From: Endomychus coccineus
Lineage: Eukaryota; Arthropoda; Insecta; Coleoptera; Endomychidae
Assembly (NCBI GenBank): GCA_958510875.1
Contig: CAUEHT010000002.1
Coordinates: 1,736,001 to 1,800,000 of the forward strand
Direction of reading: 5' to 3'
Length of the DNA stretch: 64,000 bases
Part shown: positions 20,582 through 32,975 of the stretch, piece by piece
How positions within the stretch are numbered: position 1 is the first letter of the stretch
Layout: every line of letters begins with the position of its first letter
Position numbers and translations under genes: made by a program
The notes under the pieces: generated by a model
The model's input: only the letters and a program-made list of their open reading frames with translations
Databases searched by the model: none
Told to the model about the DNA's origin: nothing

Positions 20582-21744
20582 ATGACATCGAAACGGAGAG
20601 TTACCCCCACCCCCACTATTCACGTTCAAGCTCTCACGTATGTAAGAGAGAATCATTTCAGAAAATGTTCAGTTATAAAAATGAACTTAGCAGCGCGCGT
20701 TCGTGATTCAAATGTGGCTACATGGTCCACCAACAATTTTATTGAGTTAACAGTTAATGAGGTGTGTCTAAAATTTGAGGTCGATATAAGAAACGATAAA
20801 AGAAACTATTTATTTTGGAATTTTCAACTAAACCAACGCGTTCTAATGAATGAAGATTGGATAGGTTAGGTTATCGCTGCCAAAAATATCATGCTAAAAA
20901 GGGTGTTATAACAAGATTGTTGAGGAAAAACCCGCATATACACCATTTAGAAATGTGATATGACGGATGCACGGAAGAAATATCATGTTCTAGATGCTAT
21001 TGATTTCGAATCATCATTGATGCAAATGCGAACTCCTAAAGTCATTGAGTTACGTGAACTGTTTTCGTTAATGTAATTTATTATGATGAAATATTGTGAG
21101 TACGAGAAATTCTATGAACAACATTGTGTAGAACTGTTGAAAACTGAAAATAACCAATTGGTACAATCAGTAGAAGAGTTGAGATCTTTAATGTTGGCCG
21201 TGAAAGAACAAGGTGACGAAGAGCGTCAAAGAGCTGAAGAACGTGAATGTCGTGCGAAAGAACGGTCTCAACGCTTATCTCAACAAATTCAAATGAATGT
21301 TATCACCTTACGGAATAACATTACACCAAATATTGTTCCACCTCCTATAAATTCCGGAAAGAGACGAAATTTAGGTAATTACTTTGTTTTTATAATAAAA
21401 TTTATATAATATATTTTTTTTCCTTCAATTTTAGGATTATTTCGAACACCGAATGATACGAGACCAGAATGGTACCTAATGCGCCTACAGGAGGATGATT
21501 GGCGTGATGCCGACAGAAAATTACAAAATCGAGGAATGCGATCGATATTGGTAACGAAGTGAAGCAGAATTTCCGTCGCGATTTGAAATGGTATGCAAGA
21601 GGAAATCTTATTCGTGCCGCAGAAGAAGAGGGAGGCGACCAATTGATTAGTGATATCAACATCGAGTCATTGATAGAACGCATTATCAATCACAAAAATA
21701 AAGCTTATGAACTAGCAAATGATAATGTCAATATATTGTTGTAA
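20582..21744 (+). pseudogene. MSV199/BRO-like protein gene, broken (copy B)
   Basis: An N-terminal MSV199-like domain (conserved RNYLFWNFQLNQRVLMNED and, after damage, YVLDAIDFESL-MQMRTPKVIELREL-type sequence) is followed by a Glu/Arg-rich coiled coil (21083-21370), a 60-base GT-AG intron (21375-21434) and a C-terminal domain (RPEWYLMR...DADRKLQNRGMRS and NFRRDLKWYARGN). Losses near 20855-20880 and 20955, a stop at 21074 and a 34-base deletion near 21545 break it. MSV199/BRO proteins of insect DNA viruses bind DNA and affect host chromatin or transcription; the role here is inferred. Confidence 0.6.
21375..21434 (+). other. Conserved spliceosomal intron in MSV199-like gene (copy B)
   Basis: gtaattac...caattttag, 60 bases. 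It joins the coiled-coil exon in frame to the C-terminal exon. Copy D has the same intron at 38821-38870 (50 bases, same splice sites), so it is ancestral and implies nuclear transcription. Confidence 0.7.
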
Positions 21745-21915
21745 AAATATTAAGTTCTTCTTCTATTATTTCAAAAATAAGATCTTCAATTCAATAAAAC
21801 ACCACTTGCTCATCAAAATCATTATCTATTAATACATTTCTTTTACATTTCCAAAAAGATTTTGAGTAGTAAAACTGATAAGATGCCAAGATTAAAACAC
21901 TACATTTCATAAATT

Positions 21916-23647
21916 TCATTTTCTTTCTGTGATGTCGCTCCAGTTTGAATTAATCGGTGCAGTTGGTGGTGCTCTTCCTCCAGTTTGAAAGTTATTAGTT
22001 CCACCCTCAGTATCATGATCGTCACCTCGAGGAGAAGGGAGTATCCCAAGATTTGCCGGCAGTTCGTTTTCTCCTGAAATCGATAGATCCCTTTTAATCG
22101 TTTTTGGATCGATCGTTCCTTCTTCCACATATTCATCATCATCATCATCATCTTCAGCTGTCAGGGCTTCTATTGGGTTAGTTCGTCGTGATAGAATCTC
22201 TTTCAATATTTCTTTCAACTGGGCGAATAAGCTCACATTTGGGCATTGTATACCGAAAATGTTGGGATTAAATTTTTCTACCTTCACCAAGGTGTGGAGA
22301 AATTCGTTATAGTGATAAACCATATCTTCCTGGAAAAAATATAATATTCCATCGATGTACCGAAATACGGCCGTTGTCGATGAGGGGGCTGTATAGAAGA
22401 GCTTTGTTATCAAACCGTGATATTTAGGGGTGAAGTTGCACTCATTCATTTCAACAAAGTAACGATTATTGTAAAAAACATAGGTGTGTCCTGTATATGA
22501 GCTCACCATACCCTGTATATGAACATTGGGTATTTTCAACGTGTGTGAATAGGACTTTGGCCAACCGTTAACCAGCTGTAAACTTGGAAATTCCATCATA
22601 TACACCATTCTATCTATGAAGAATACAATCTCTCCTGAGGGCCGTTGATAAATTGCCGATATTTTCTTGAAATTGCGTGGTAAAAATGATAACCAGTCCG
22701 TAATTAACATTGGTTGCTCCATGATTCTAGTTTCTAAATTCATTACCCAAACCCATCTTCCGTAGAAAGTATACAATCGTTGATTCACCACTAGGAATGT
22801 GTGTAGCCGTTTTATATTACATATATCTGGAGGTGCAGGAGTACTAGTTGTTGAGGTAGTTGTTGAAGTACTAGTTGTTGAGGTAATTGTTGAAGTAGTG
22901 GTAACAGGTATTACAACAGACCTGTTTGTTGGTTTTCCATACAAGCTCTGCACAGCAAAAATATCATCTCTACTCAGAGTTATATTCGAAAAGTCTTCAT
23001 TCTCTTCGTAAAATGCATACATTATAGATTCATCATCGCCTGAATGACCTATCCCTATAGCATGTCCAATTTCATGCAATAGACCGAAAATAAACTCGCT
23101 TCCCCACACGGAGGTTTCGTTTTTGTTCTACACAATGTTTCATCTTGATCTAGATGTATTTCTACTGCTGATCCATCAGTTACAGGAGAATCCGAATGCG
23201 CGAGAATAATTCCAGGTCCGTCTAGCACCCCTAAGCACTTCTGGTTGTTCGATATTCTTTGATGAATACCCTTTTGAAACGAAATATGTATATCGGCTGT
23301 GTCGCTCGTTGTATATTCAAAATTCAATCCGGAATATCTGCCCCATATTCCCTAAAATTTCTGTAGTCATTTGAACCAATTGAGGGTGTGCATATCTTAA
23401 ATGCCATGTCAATTTCTGCTTCACCCATTTTGAAGTTATTCTGTATTGGTAAGGATCATCACCTACTCCACATCTCTTTGTTTTCATTAATTTCAGTTTC
23501 ATTATTTAGGGTGCCATCTATAGGTAAACGTTAGAATTCTTGAAACACCTTGATCCCGCCCTCCGTATCACTTAAACCATTAGAATTTTCTTCGATATAA
23601 CCGTATTTCACTAAATATTCGTTCGTTTGTGAACAGCGAGGAAACAT
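21916..23647 (-). pseudogene. Matrix metalloproteinase-like cargo gene, broken (copy B)
   Basis: About 570 codons, intronless, on the opposite strand to the other genes and tail-to-tail with the MSV199 gene. Visible in order: propeptide (start about 23647) with cysteine switch RCGVGD, catalytic domain (ADIHISF...DGPGIILAHS), zinc motif HEIGHAIGIGHS, Met-turn SIMYAF, a Thr/Ser-rich hinge, hemopexin-type repeats and an acidic C-terminal tail. No clear signal peptide. A stop near 23542, a frameshift near 23505, and single-base shifts near 23320 and 23110 break it. It resembles secreted MMPs, which some granuloviruses also carry; probably host-derived cargo. Confidence 0.75.
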
Positions 23648-23744
23648 GAGAAAAATAATAATAATAACATGTTGACCTGTCAACAACTTTACACTTAATG
23701 AGTGCGAAGATATGGAAACCTTGTGTAATATCAGAGAATGTCGT

Positions 23745-25080
23745 TGGTGACGTCATAATCGGTCGTAAACTATGGTCGCCGGATTGAATCAGTTACTGAC
23801 AGCGGTTTTGAAGCAGTGACGTCATCATCGTTCGTAAACTATGATCGCCGGATCTTCAATTCAATAAAACACCACTACTCGTCGAAATTATTATGTATTT
23901 TGATACACATAAAGCTATCGTTAGATGTTCTCTCCACCTAATTTGCATGCATCATTTTTACCTCATCAAAAATATGAAAATTAACATTCTGCATGTCAAG
24001 ACTTCCCATTTGATACCTATAAAGCTATGGTTGACATTCATAGATCCGCCATGACAGTTCAAGTGACAGATGCTTCATGGATCCACCACGTCACACCCGC
24101 CAAGGCACGACACGACATGACATCTTGATGAAGACCTCACGTGACAGACGCCATGACACCTCGCTGATGACCCCACATGACAGCCATCATGACAATTCTT
24201 TCCGCCCCCCATGTTGCTCTATGGTTTTGACTTGAGGTAGCTATATATCCTTCAGCTCTATGGTACATGATAGCAGCCATGACACCTCGTGACAGACACC
24301 TCGTTGATGCCCTACGGGACAGACACCTCGTCGAAGTGACAGACGTCATGATATCTCACCGCGTGACAGATCATGTGCATGTGATTTCAAAACCTTACGA
24401 GTCGATATGGTGGCACCACCTCCACTAAGCAGTCTGTACCTTTGGTTCACCGTCACGTGGTGGTAACACCTACACGAAGCAGGTGCTGAAAGCAGTCTGT
24501 GTCTTTGGACCAAAGGTGCAGACTGCTTCATAGAAGTGGTGGGACCACCTCCACGAAGCAGTCTGTACCTTGGACCCACCATGACAGCTGTCACGTGGTG
24601 GCGACATCTCCACGGAGCAGTCTGTACCTTCGATGACAGCTATCACGTGATAACGACATCTCCACGAAGCAGTCTGTACCTTGAACCCACCATGACAGCT
24701 GTCACGTGGTGGCGACATCTCCACGAAGCAGTCTGTACCTTCGATGACAGCGGTCACGTGATAGCGACTTCTCCACGAAGTATTCTGTACCTCGGATCCG
24801 CCATGACAGCTGTCACGTGGTGGTGACACCTCCACGAAGCAGTCTGTACCTTTGGTCCACCATGACAGCTGTCCCGTGATAGTCACATGACCATCTACAT
24901 GGGACACATTTTTTGCACGCACCCTGTATACTCTTTACAAACTACATATCCTTATCTCACACATCCTTTCCTTATCACCTGACCTGAACTGATAAGGATA
25001 ACCTCACACTGGATGGGCAGCTAGACCGGAAGTGGAAACCGGATATCCTGAGCCCGAACTCGTCCAGTACATCTACTGTC
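23745..25080. repeat. Right terminal inverted repeat of copy B
   Basis: Inverted match to 11926-12905, with extra about 48-bp units (ccacgaagcagtctgtacct with TGACAGCTGTCACGTGGTGG) up to 24890. Further outward sequence (ctagaccggaagtgg...atcctgag) matches the left outer end of D at about 36120-36165. ORFs running through it are repeat artefacts. Confidence 0.85.
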
Positions 25081-25148
25081 ATGTGGTGTCTTCAACGAGG
25101 TGTCATTGTGTGTACCGTGTGAACTGTCATGGCGGATCTCTCATATTG

Positions 25149-25291
<143 letters not shown>

Positions 25292-25299
25292 CATAGCGG

Positions 25300-25560
25300 T
25301 TCTATCATTTGCAGCTGTCACTTGCAGAATGCTAATTTCCATATTTTTGATGTGATAAAAATCAATATGATGCATACAAATTGGGGTGGGGAGAACATCA
25401 AACTATAGCTTCATGAGTATCAAAATACATGATGACTTTGACGAGTGAGTGGTGTCTTATTGAATCGAAGATCCGGCGATCATAGCTTATGAGCGATGAT
25501 GACGTCACTGCTCCAAGCCGATGACAGTAACTGAGTCAATCCGGTGACAGTAGGGGTTCG
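25300..25560. repeat. Terminal-repeat fragment outside copy B
   Basis: Another partial copy of the inner terminal-repeat sequence (atttgcagctgtcacttgcagaatg to the TGACGTCA unit at 25499-25506), in the same orientation as the copies at 8880-9080 and 12580-12780. It marks remains of a further element end. Confidence 0.7.
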
Positions 25561-25840
25561 GACACTTGGGCAGGACTCTGCTGAGGCTTAGCCTCCGACC
25601 ACTTCCGGTGAGCAGACGGCTAGACCTTTGGCAGAGTATTCGTGCATGCGCGGTATGCCCAGACAGGTATCGGTAAGTACTGACCCTGTATTACCGGCCG
25701 GGTAGACGGTTAGGGTGTGGTCTCACCTCTAACCTCTAGGTGTTACCGGGTAGACGGCTAGGGTTTGATCGTTCAAGGTGGACAGCAAGCAATATGTGAG
25801 GTTAGGGAGAACTTCAATGTAAAGCAGCATCAAAATATTT

Positions 25841-25911
25841 TTCTACACACGGGAATCGAACCCGAGAAATGAAATCCAAAGCCAGCTCCTTAACCGCTCA
25901 GCTATGGAGGA
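25841..25911 (-). other. tRNA-like sequence in the arm (inverted copy)
   Basis: Same A-box and B-box sequence as 7956-8025, on the minus strand, essentially unchanged. Confidence 0.6.
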
Positions 25912-27764
25912 ATTGAGAACAGGCGATTTTAATGTTGTAGATATAACCGCGGGGTATCCGGTCTGAGTGATAAGTGCGAGTATATTGCAGTCTATATGAT
26001 GCAGGTAATTTGTTTTTACATGACGTCAGTCATGCTGGTATGTCACGAAGCCTACAGCGAGGTATGGAATGTGAGACTTCATAGCGCTAGCTCATAGGGG
26101 TTTTGAAATAGTGTTGTTTGTACATATCGTCAGTCACGTGATTTTTTGAAAGAGGCGGGTATTCATCGAAGGTATCATGGGAGGGCTGCTGCTCCTTGAA
26201 TGCATAGATGGAATGTTATATAGTATAGAAATGATATCTTCTACATTTCTCAAACGCGATGTTTATAAGAAAATTACTTTCAAAACGTTCATTCAAGCAG
26301 CCTGTACCTTACTTGATTGCTATATTACAAAATGCGATTTCAATCATCTTGAACATATAGATATGTGGATATTATTTTCAGCATACAAAAATGGGGTTGG
26401 GGGGACTTCAAATAAGGTATGGAATGTGGGGTTGTTTAAACATAACGTCAGTCATGTGAGTTTGAATGAAGCTGGCGCTATCTCTCAACGAGACAGGTGT
26501 GTATGTGAGGTTATACAGAGTGTGCAGGTATAATGATGTCTATCAAGCAGGTCTTCAGTGAGGTATCTACCTCTGCAGGAGTCTTCAATGAAATGTGGGG
26601 TTGTTTGTACATGCCGTTATTCGCAGGGGTTTTGTCTGAGTTATAATGATATCGGTCGCGATGCATCGGCTGCTCCACAAGTCTTCAATAAGGGTCATAA
26701 CATCTAACATGCGATAGTTTACAAAAATGCTGCTTCTCATAATAGCGATATTATGAAGCGTTTGCAGAAATAACTATTAAATCATCTAAGGACTTTTTGC
26801 TTGATAAGAACTAGCGAGTACAAAATTCGTTATAATATTATAAGTATGTATCATCAGCTTACTTGTGCGATAAGGTTGTGCTAAATCATGTCCAACAGCA
26901 ATGTATTCAACTTGGAATTATCGTAATGATGCGCGATCCTTCAATGTTAAAGTAGTTTCATAAGTAATCCGAAAGTAATACGAATATATAAAATGTTTTT
27001 CCAAAATTAGTACCGAAGTAAACATAATTCGCTATAATATTCATTCATGTATGTTTCATAAATTATCCGATATGAATCAAAATAAGTTTATGCTAAATTT
27101 GTGGCAGGTTGAACAATATTCACTATCATATTTTGCGGTAGAGCTACAGCTGGTATGAATGATAAGGAAGTTACGCCGATCACCATCAAAAACGCAATGA
27201 GAATACTTTATTTTAAATCAAACATGTAGTATGTATATATATATTCGAATCATATTGATTGTAAATCGCATAATATAACCCGAAATCTAGCTGCCGGCGA
27301 TGGAAATATTGTTAATAATTATTAACGTAGTACCCTATAAGCGCTGTAAACGTTATATAATAAGATTTACGACGACGAATTCGGTAATTCGAGGTATACA
27401 ATATATAGGTGTGGGAGGGTTGGAGTCTAGTACCTATACAGAATCTAGACGAAGCGGTGTTACGCATCACGCTGATTATTCGAACTATCTGTACAGCTCG
27501 ATTGCTATATAACAAAATACATTTTTAATCATCTTAAACATATAGATGTGCTAATATAATTTTTTGATTATGCGAAAATATACTAATAAAGCATTTTTCA
27601 TCGACACACATTCCTTCATAGGAACAGACAGACCGACGGACAGACAGCTTTTTATAAAATTCAATCAAGCGTTCCAGGGGAATCATATATGCGGGGGGAG
27701 TTTTATAGAGATCGAACACATTTCCCCAACCACCCAAGAGGTAGAACTATGATGGTAGGATGAG

Positions 27765-28805
27765 GAATAGATGTGGATAATAATAATAATCATATGAATA
27801 TCTTCATAAGCGCTAATCTATATGACATTCAAACACATACTTCATAAAAGTCTGAATATTGAGTAGAGCTATAGTATCTTCATAAGCGATCATTATCAAC
27901 ATTCAGACACTTGTTTAGCACGTGATTCAACAGCCTGTGACGTCATCATCGTTCACGAACTATGATAGGCTGATGAGGAATAAAATACCAATAATAATTA
28001 TATAAATATCTCCATTTGAATATTGAGTAGAGCTATAGCATCTTCATAAGCGATCATTATCAACATTCAGATACCTGTTTAGCCCGTGATTCAACAGCCT
28101 GTGACGTCATCATCGTTCACGAACTATAATGGGCTGATGAGGAATAAGATACCAATAATAATTATATAAATATCTCCATTAGCAATCTGTACTATCTTCC
28201 TTCACGAGCACAACTTTTACAAACTCCATACGTTCGGGTAAAAGATTATAATGATAAACACATTTTTTTCACGGGTTTACATAATCATATGAATATCTTC
28301 ATAAGCGCTAATCTATATGACATTCAAACACATGCTTCATAAAAGTCTGAATATTGAGTAGAGCTATAGCATCTTCATAAGCGATCATTATCAACATTCA
28401 GACACTTGTTTAGCACGTGATTCAACAGCCTGTGACGTCATCATCGTTCACGAACTATGATGGGCTGATGAGGAATAAAATACCAATGATAATTATATAA
28501 ATATCTCCATTAGCAATCTGTACTATCTTCCTTCACGAGCAGAACTTTTACAAACTCCATACGTTCGCGTAAAAGTTATAACGATAAACACATTTTTTTT
28601 CACGGGTTTACATAATCATATGAATATCTTCATAAGCGCTAATCTATGTAACATTCAAGCACATGCTTCATAAAAGTCTGAACATTGAGTAGAGCTATAG
28701 TATCTTCATAAGCGATCATTATCAACATTCAGACACCTGTTTAGCCCGTGATTCAACAGCCTGTGACGTCATCATCGTTCACGAACTATGATGGTTCGAT
28801 GAGGA
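27765..28805. repeat. Tandem units with CRE and E-box motifs in arm C
   Basis: Four imperfect units, two about 350-420 bp and others shorter. Each contains agtctgaatattgagtagag, an E-box remnant (agcacgtgattcaacagcc) and the half-palindrome tgacgtcatcatcgttcac. Confidence 0.8.
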
Positions 28806-29220
28806 CTCAAACACTGAACAGATGAATCAGCAGGTTGTTTGAGTATTGAAGCGATCAAAAATCTTTGAGGTTAAATATCTGCTGTAGAAATTACCCCACT
28901 TTTATTACCTTTTTATTTGAGAATATCGATATTTCCCATGTAACGGCTTATTGCCTAAAGCTATTTTGTATGCAACATTGTTATCATTTGCGAGCCTACG
29001 AGGGCCTGTGTGTGTGTTGGTCGGGGCTAATTGAATATGTTTGACTATTATCACCTGTAGAGACTCATTTGAGATTCTTCAAGTTTGAGATTGATAACCC
29101 ACATGAAGAAAAAGCTCCAACGATTTGATAGGTCATTTATTATTTTCATATTCGCTATTCTGAATGTGACAACTTTATCGGCTGCACGCTTCAACACTCG
29201 AGATAAGAGAGAATATTTAC

Positions 29221-29578
29221 CGCAAACTGTCTTATAACCGCTACTACATATTATAATAATTGAAAAGATAACATAATAATCTGAATCACTTTTTGAGGAA
29301 CATTATATGTAAACATGTAATAAAACAAAAGTATATTTATATTTATTAATTAGATAGTAACATAAATTTTTTGTTTCTAACTCTGAAGCGATATTTATAA
29401 TTTAGATTACAATCTTGATGGGCTGATCCAAGGGACTGTACTTTACCAAACAGCTCGTTCATTATTGTGATGTCTTGCGGGAAAGTGAGAGAAATAAAAT
29501 ACCAAAAATTATAATAATAACATTTATTTAGAAAAATACATTCAGAATTAAAATAATAACATTATGATTCATGTTTCC
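29221..29578. other. AT-rich spacer downstream of capsid (copy C)
   Basis: No gene seen. It contains poly(A)-signal-like sequence downstream of the capsid stop (aataaatg on the minus strand). The MSV199 gene expected here is absent. Confidence 0.5.
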
Positions 29579-30751
29579 TCACACTAAACTCCGAACTGAT
29601 CCTGTAATTGGGGAATACTTCATTATACGATCGTTAATGATGATGCAATAGGCCCTGGTGTTTTTGGGGAAATTCAGGAAACTTTCCATCTCTAGTTTGA
29701 CGTCAACTGTTGATGACTTTATAGCATCGTTTTGTTTTGAACAGTCAATCACAAAAATTGCTCTATTCTTGAATGCTATATAATCTAACATGGGTTCGCT
29801 TATTATTTTATTTGAAAATGATTTCTGGAAATCATAGAACATCTGGTATGCTTCCACGTATTGCTGGTCGGTGAAATTCAATTTCATTGCTCCATATGGA
29901 TAACACTCTGAATTCAAGTATAATTTTACATTTAGCAAGTTTATATTATCGAAATATGCACTGTGCTTAACAGGATTATTTTTTCGATCAGTTTGGAAAG
30001 CTAAAATAACATATCTGAGACGTTCCAAATTCATTGGAGTTTTAACAGCCCAAATGTCACGAGTGCTCTCCTTCATCAACGGATTTTCATGCAGATCCCA
30101 GCTGCGAAATGGAATCAAAATAGGCTTCTCAGCACTCAAATTCTCCAACATTTGAAATTTAACCTGATCACTTGGAAACACATGTCGCACTTTTAATGCT
30201 ATCGTCTTCATATTTATTTTAGCCGTTTTCGTGCCTGCGCTATTAGTATAGCAATCGTTATCGGTTCGAGACCTTATCAAACGCAGCTTATGTTTTCCAC
30301 TCAAGACTTTGTTATAGTCAATGAATAGGCCTAGCAGAAAATTCAACGGTATCCATGAATTGATTTTATTATTGTAGACTGAACTCAATGCATCTTTAAA
30401 TGAGCATCCAGAAATAGCTAGAGGTATAGATTCATGCTTGGCAATACCAGGATCACGTACTTTGTCTATCTCTTTTCCATTCAATTCATAACTAATATAT
30501 TCAAAGAGAAACGCTCCGAAATTATTCGTTAGTTTACATTCACCATCACCACTTGCTTCTGGCTGGAATTCTGCCTCGATGAATAAAGCAGACGATGCCA
30601 AATCTACCAACACATCTTGTTGATTGATTAATATCTCAATTTCATCGCTGTTGCCAAAAGATGTTGTGTGTGGATAGTAGGTATGAGTTTCTTCCCGGAT
30701 GATGTCTTCAGTGAAGTTTGGCTCGTTGAATATTTGAAGTTTTTCCGACAT
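29579..30751 (-). CDS. Major capsid protein with in-frame deletion (copy C)
   Basis: 390 residues, an open frame from the conserved ATG (MSEKLQIFNEPN). About 10 residues present in B and D after RDPGI are missing through a 30-base in-frame deletion near 30450. Otherwise very close to copy B. Whether the shortened protein can fold is unknown. Confidence 0.7.
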   Translation of the reverse strand: MSEKLQIFNEPNFTEDIIREETHTYYPHTTSFGNSDEIEILINQQDVLVDLASSALFIEAEFQPEASGDGECKLTNNFGAFLFEYISYELNGKEIDKVRDPGIAKHESIPLAISGCSFKDALSSVYNNKINSWIPLNFLLGLFIDYNKVLSGKHKLRLIRSRTDNDCYTNSAGTKTAKINMKTIALKVRHVFPSDQVKFQMLENLSAEKPILIPFRSWDLHENPLMKESTRDIWAVKTPMNLERLRYVILAFQTDRKNNPVKHSAYFDNINLLNVKLYLNSECYPYGAMKLNFTDQQYVEAYQMFYDFQKSFSNKIISEPMLDYIAFKNRAIFVIDCSKQNDAIKSSTVDVKLEMESFLNFPKNTRAYCIIINDRIMKYSPITGSVRSLV

Positions 30752-30923
30752 TGTAACCAAGGGACTTCAAAAAATTTATATTTTCCAATGATAGTGATGC
30801 AGAAGCAACCTCCTCCTCCTTCAATGACAGTGATGCAGAAGCAACCTTCTCCCTCGAGCTCGTTGTAGATAATGACTGATGACCACTATGAAGATGTCTT
30901 TTATTGCTAAAATCCAAACCCAT
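30708..30923 (-). CDS. Small conserved ORF with myristoylation-like N-terminus (copy C)
   Basis: 71 residues (MGLDFSNKRHL), with the same 12-residue internal duplication as copy A. It overlaps the capsid start. Confidence 0.45.
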   Translation of the reverse strand: MGLDFSNKRHLHSGHQSLSTTSSREKVASASLSLKEEEVASASLSLENINFLKSLGYNVGKTSNIQRAKLH

Positions 30924-31003
30924 GTTCTCAAGTGATGTCTACTGCAACCTTCTCAGTTGAATTCCTTCCGTATAATGAGTGGTGGTGAGTATTGGATTAT
31001 TAT

Positions 31004-31731
31004 TTATTGTTGTGAGGTATAATCCCTAACGATCTTTTTCATTTCCAATCGTATAATAATTTCTTCTCCACGAAAATTTACCAGTTTCCAATTCTGATCT
31101 AAAATATTCAGCGTGATCTTATCGAAGGACGTCTTGCTGATGACCGGTAGATAAATAAGATTCTTCGGCTTTACATCAATGAAAAACCCAGGTGGTACAA
31201 GAGGTGAGAACTCATATATCGTATGAGCTATCTTATTGTTATAATATGCTCCTGTGGTTAAGTTACACTCTACGCGTATAGTTTGAACTTTGATTATGTT
31301 CATAGGTCGATCAGATACGTGTAGTTCTTTTTGCTGAATCCCAACAGTTCGCTTATACTATCTTTAGGAATAAAATTCACTTTAAAATCACTCTTCAGCT
31401 CTGTGTGTAGAGTGTTGTTGTTAGATTTTATGGATAATTTCCGGTCACGCTCTTCTTGCTTCACTCCTATCCCACAAACTGTACTTTGTATGAAATCTTC
31501 GATATCTGTCAACTCGTAGGACCCCGTAGGTATAGTAACTACTTTTTCCTCACCCTTCACATCTTCATAATAAAATTTATTAAAACCTTCTCCAATGTTC
31601 GGGATGCTATTGTACGTATCCAAACCAACAAGTGCGATAGAATAATATGAATAAGGATCTAGTTCTATAGGTGGGTGGAAATCTACAGATAAACGGGAGC
31701 TCTTACCCGTGATAGTGAACGTCTGAGACAT
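31004..31731 (-). pseudogene. Penton-like protein, frameshifted (copy C)
   Basis: Same protein as 481-1224. A deletion of about 16 bases near 31327 shifts the frame, leaving an N-terminal piece (31300-31731) and a C-terminal piece (31004-31303). Confidence 0.8.
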
Positions 31732-31767
31732 GATTGATGAAAACTTCATCAACAATCTATTTATATA

Positions 31768-32013
31768 CTAATAAAATGCAATGTTAGTCGACCACAACTG
31801 AAGAGTTAGAGAGGAATTCCAAATATAACTGGCTACAATTATAAGTGTTATATTGCATGAAATATCGTGTAGACGGCAAGCTTTATCGAATGAATTGATA
31901 CCCTGAATCTCCTTAACCGTTCTCCCAATTTTGCCCCTGGTATTGATTTGAAGTTCAAACGGGAGCTTGTTTATAAGCGTATTGAGAACAACTTCTCCCA
32001 CGCACGCTTCCAT
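31768..32013 (-). pseudogene. Phospholipase-protease deletion scar (copy C)
   Basis: Same junctions as 1261-1500 in copy A: start of the phospholipase gene, loss of the calcium loop, HDIS kept, then fusion out of frame to the protease 3' end. Confidence 0.75.
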
Positions 32014-32210
32014 ACAGACTGATGAGAATTCAAGATTGCACTGTTATTTGAAGAGGGGAGGGGGAAAAGACCAAAGATCTCAAAATAATTTTTTTATTAA
32101 TTTTCTCAATACAAAAGACTTAAGTATAATCTTAACAATATATGTTTCAAATATCTCAATCTTGACTCTTGATTCATCATCCTAGTCGTATTGCATATTC
32201 CTACCCCTTT

Positions 32211-32304
32211 CACCTATATTGAAGTCCTTTTATGTATGTTCGACGCTGGTAAAAGTTCTTTCTTCTGTGCTTATGAAGCTCATGCACAACTTGTTTTCAC
32301 TCAT
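32211..32304 (-). pseudogene. Integrase N-terminal remnant (copy C)
   Basis: Counterpart of 1688-1792 with one base missing near the start. The catalytic core is deleted. Confidence 0.6.
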
Positions 32305-32321
32305 CTTATCAATGTGGAAAT

Positions 32322-32975
32322 CTAGTGTAGAATTAATTTTTTGGGTATATTCACAGGATTTGGAGATATGCGTTTCACAGAGGCCTGCTTTGTTGTTGTG
32401 GATGATGAGGGTCTCTTCCTAGAAGGTTCCACAGATGTCATTCGTCGTTCTAACGCCTCCACTTTACTAGTAATGTCATTTAGACGCATGTTCATACTGT
32501 TAAATGTGTTATTGATCTCTTCCAATTCATTTCTGTTTTCCCTCACACCATCACTGATTGTTTTATACCCTGATTTCATATAGATCCCCATTCCATTATA
32601 TTCATTCTGAATGTCCATCAGATGTTCATCAATGTTGAGAATAACCTTCTCATTCGTTAAGTTATGTTCATGCAGATCCTTGTTGATATCTTTGATCAAA
32701 TTATCAACCCTAACATTGAAGGTATCTTTAAGACTGGTTTCCGTTTTCAGATTCAGTTTGTGTGTTAATTTATCAACATACACTCTATTTGCAACATCTC
32801 CATCATCATTCGGTGATTTTACGTTGCACAATCTACGATTTTCCATATCATAACTTCCATCGCTCGTTAGGAATAATCCTTGTCCGTGAACTTGTTTGAA
32901 ATTATTATTAAATACATTTGTATCATATATCCACATGGAAGAGGAGGCTCTGCCAAACTTATCCATTGAAACCAT
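32322..32975 (-). CDS. Fibre/spike-like trimeric protein (intact, copy C)
   Basis: 217 residues, same length as copy A, with a few substitutions. The DVANRVYVDK signature (about residues 55-70), long coiled coil and basic tail are kept. It overlaps the DUF8207-like gene end by 17 bases. Confidence 0.55.
   Translation of the reverse strand: MVSMDKFGRASSSMWIYDTNVFNNNFKQVHGQGLFLTSDGSYDMENRRLCNVKSPNDDGDVANRVYVDKLTHKLNLKTETSLKDTFNVRVDNLIKDINKDLHEHNLTNEKVILNIDEHLMDIQNEYNGMGIYMKSGYKTISDGVRENRNELEEINNTFNSMNMRLNDITSKVEALERRMTSVEPSRKRPSSSTTTKQASVKRISPNPVNIPKKLILH

Larger units (their letters stand above)
11926..25080 (+). mobile_element. Polinton/adintovirus-like copy B (full gene order)
   Basis: Terminal inverted repeats at 11926-12905 and 23745-25080 enclose ATPase, DUF8207-like, fibre, integrase, phospholipase, protease, penton, small ORF, capsid and MSV199 genes on the plus strand, then a metalloproteinase pseudogene on the minus strand. 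About 13 kb long, slightly shorter than usual for Polintons, and without polymerase B. Several genes carry single stops or indels. Outer limits are approximate and I could not define a target duplication. Confidence 0.75.
25650..29220. repeat. Long inverted-repeat arm (copy C side)
   Basis: Inverted counterpart of 5320-8295, on the capsid side of copy C. It is longer because it carries four rather than two of the repeat units (27765-28805), each with tgacgtcatcatcgttcacg and a degenerate E-box unit. No credible gene; the ORFs at 26177 and 27300 do not match anything and are not conserved in the left arm. Confidence 0.75.

Noticed and set aside
24346..24922. ORFs with repeated GTDCFVEMSPPRDSCHGG (also 11730-12230, 36554-36829, 48202-48628)
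   Set aside because: Translations of the about 48-bp terminal-repeat units on both strands; not conserved as proteins.
26177..26533. 118-residue ORF in the right arm, and 8212-8517 near the left arm
   Set aside because: The reading frames are not kept in the inverted counterpart arm and show no recognisable domain.
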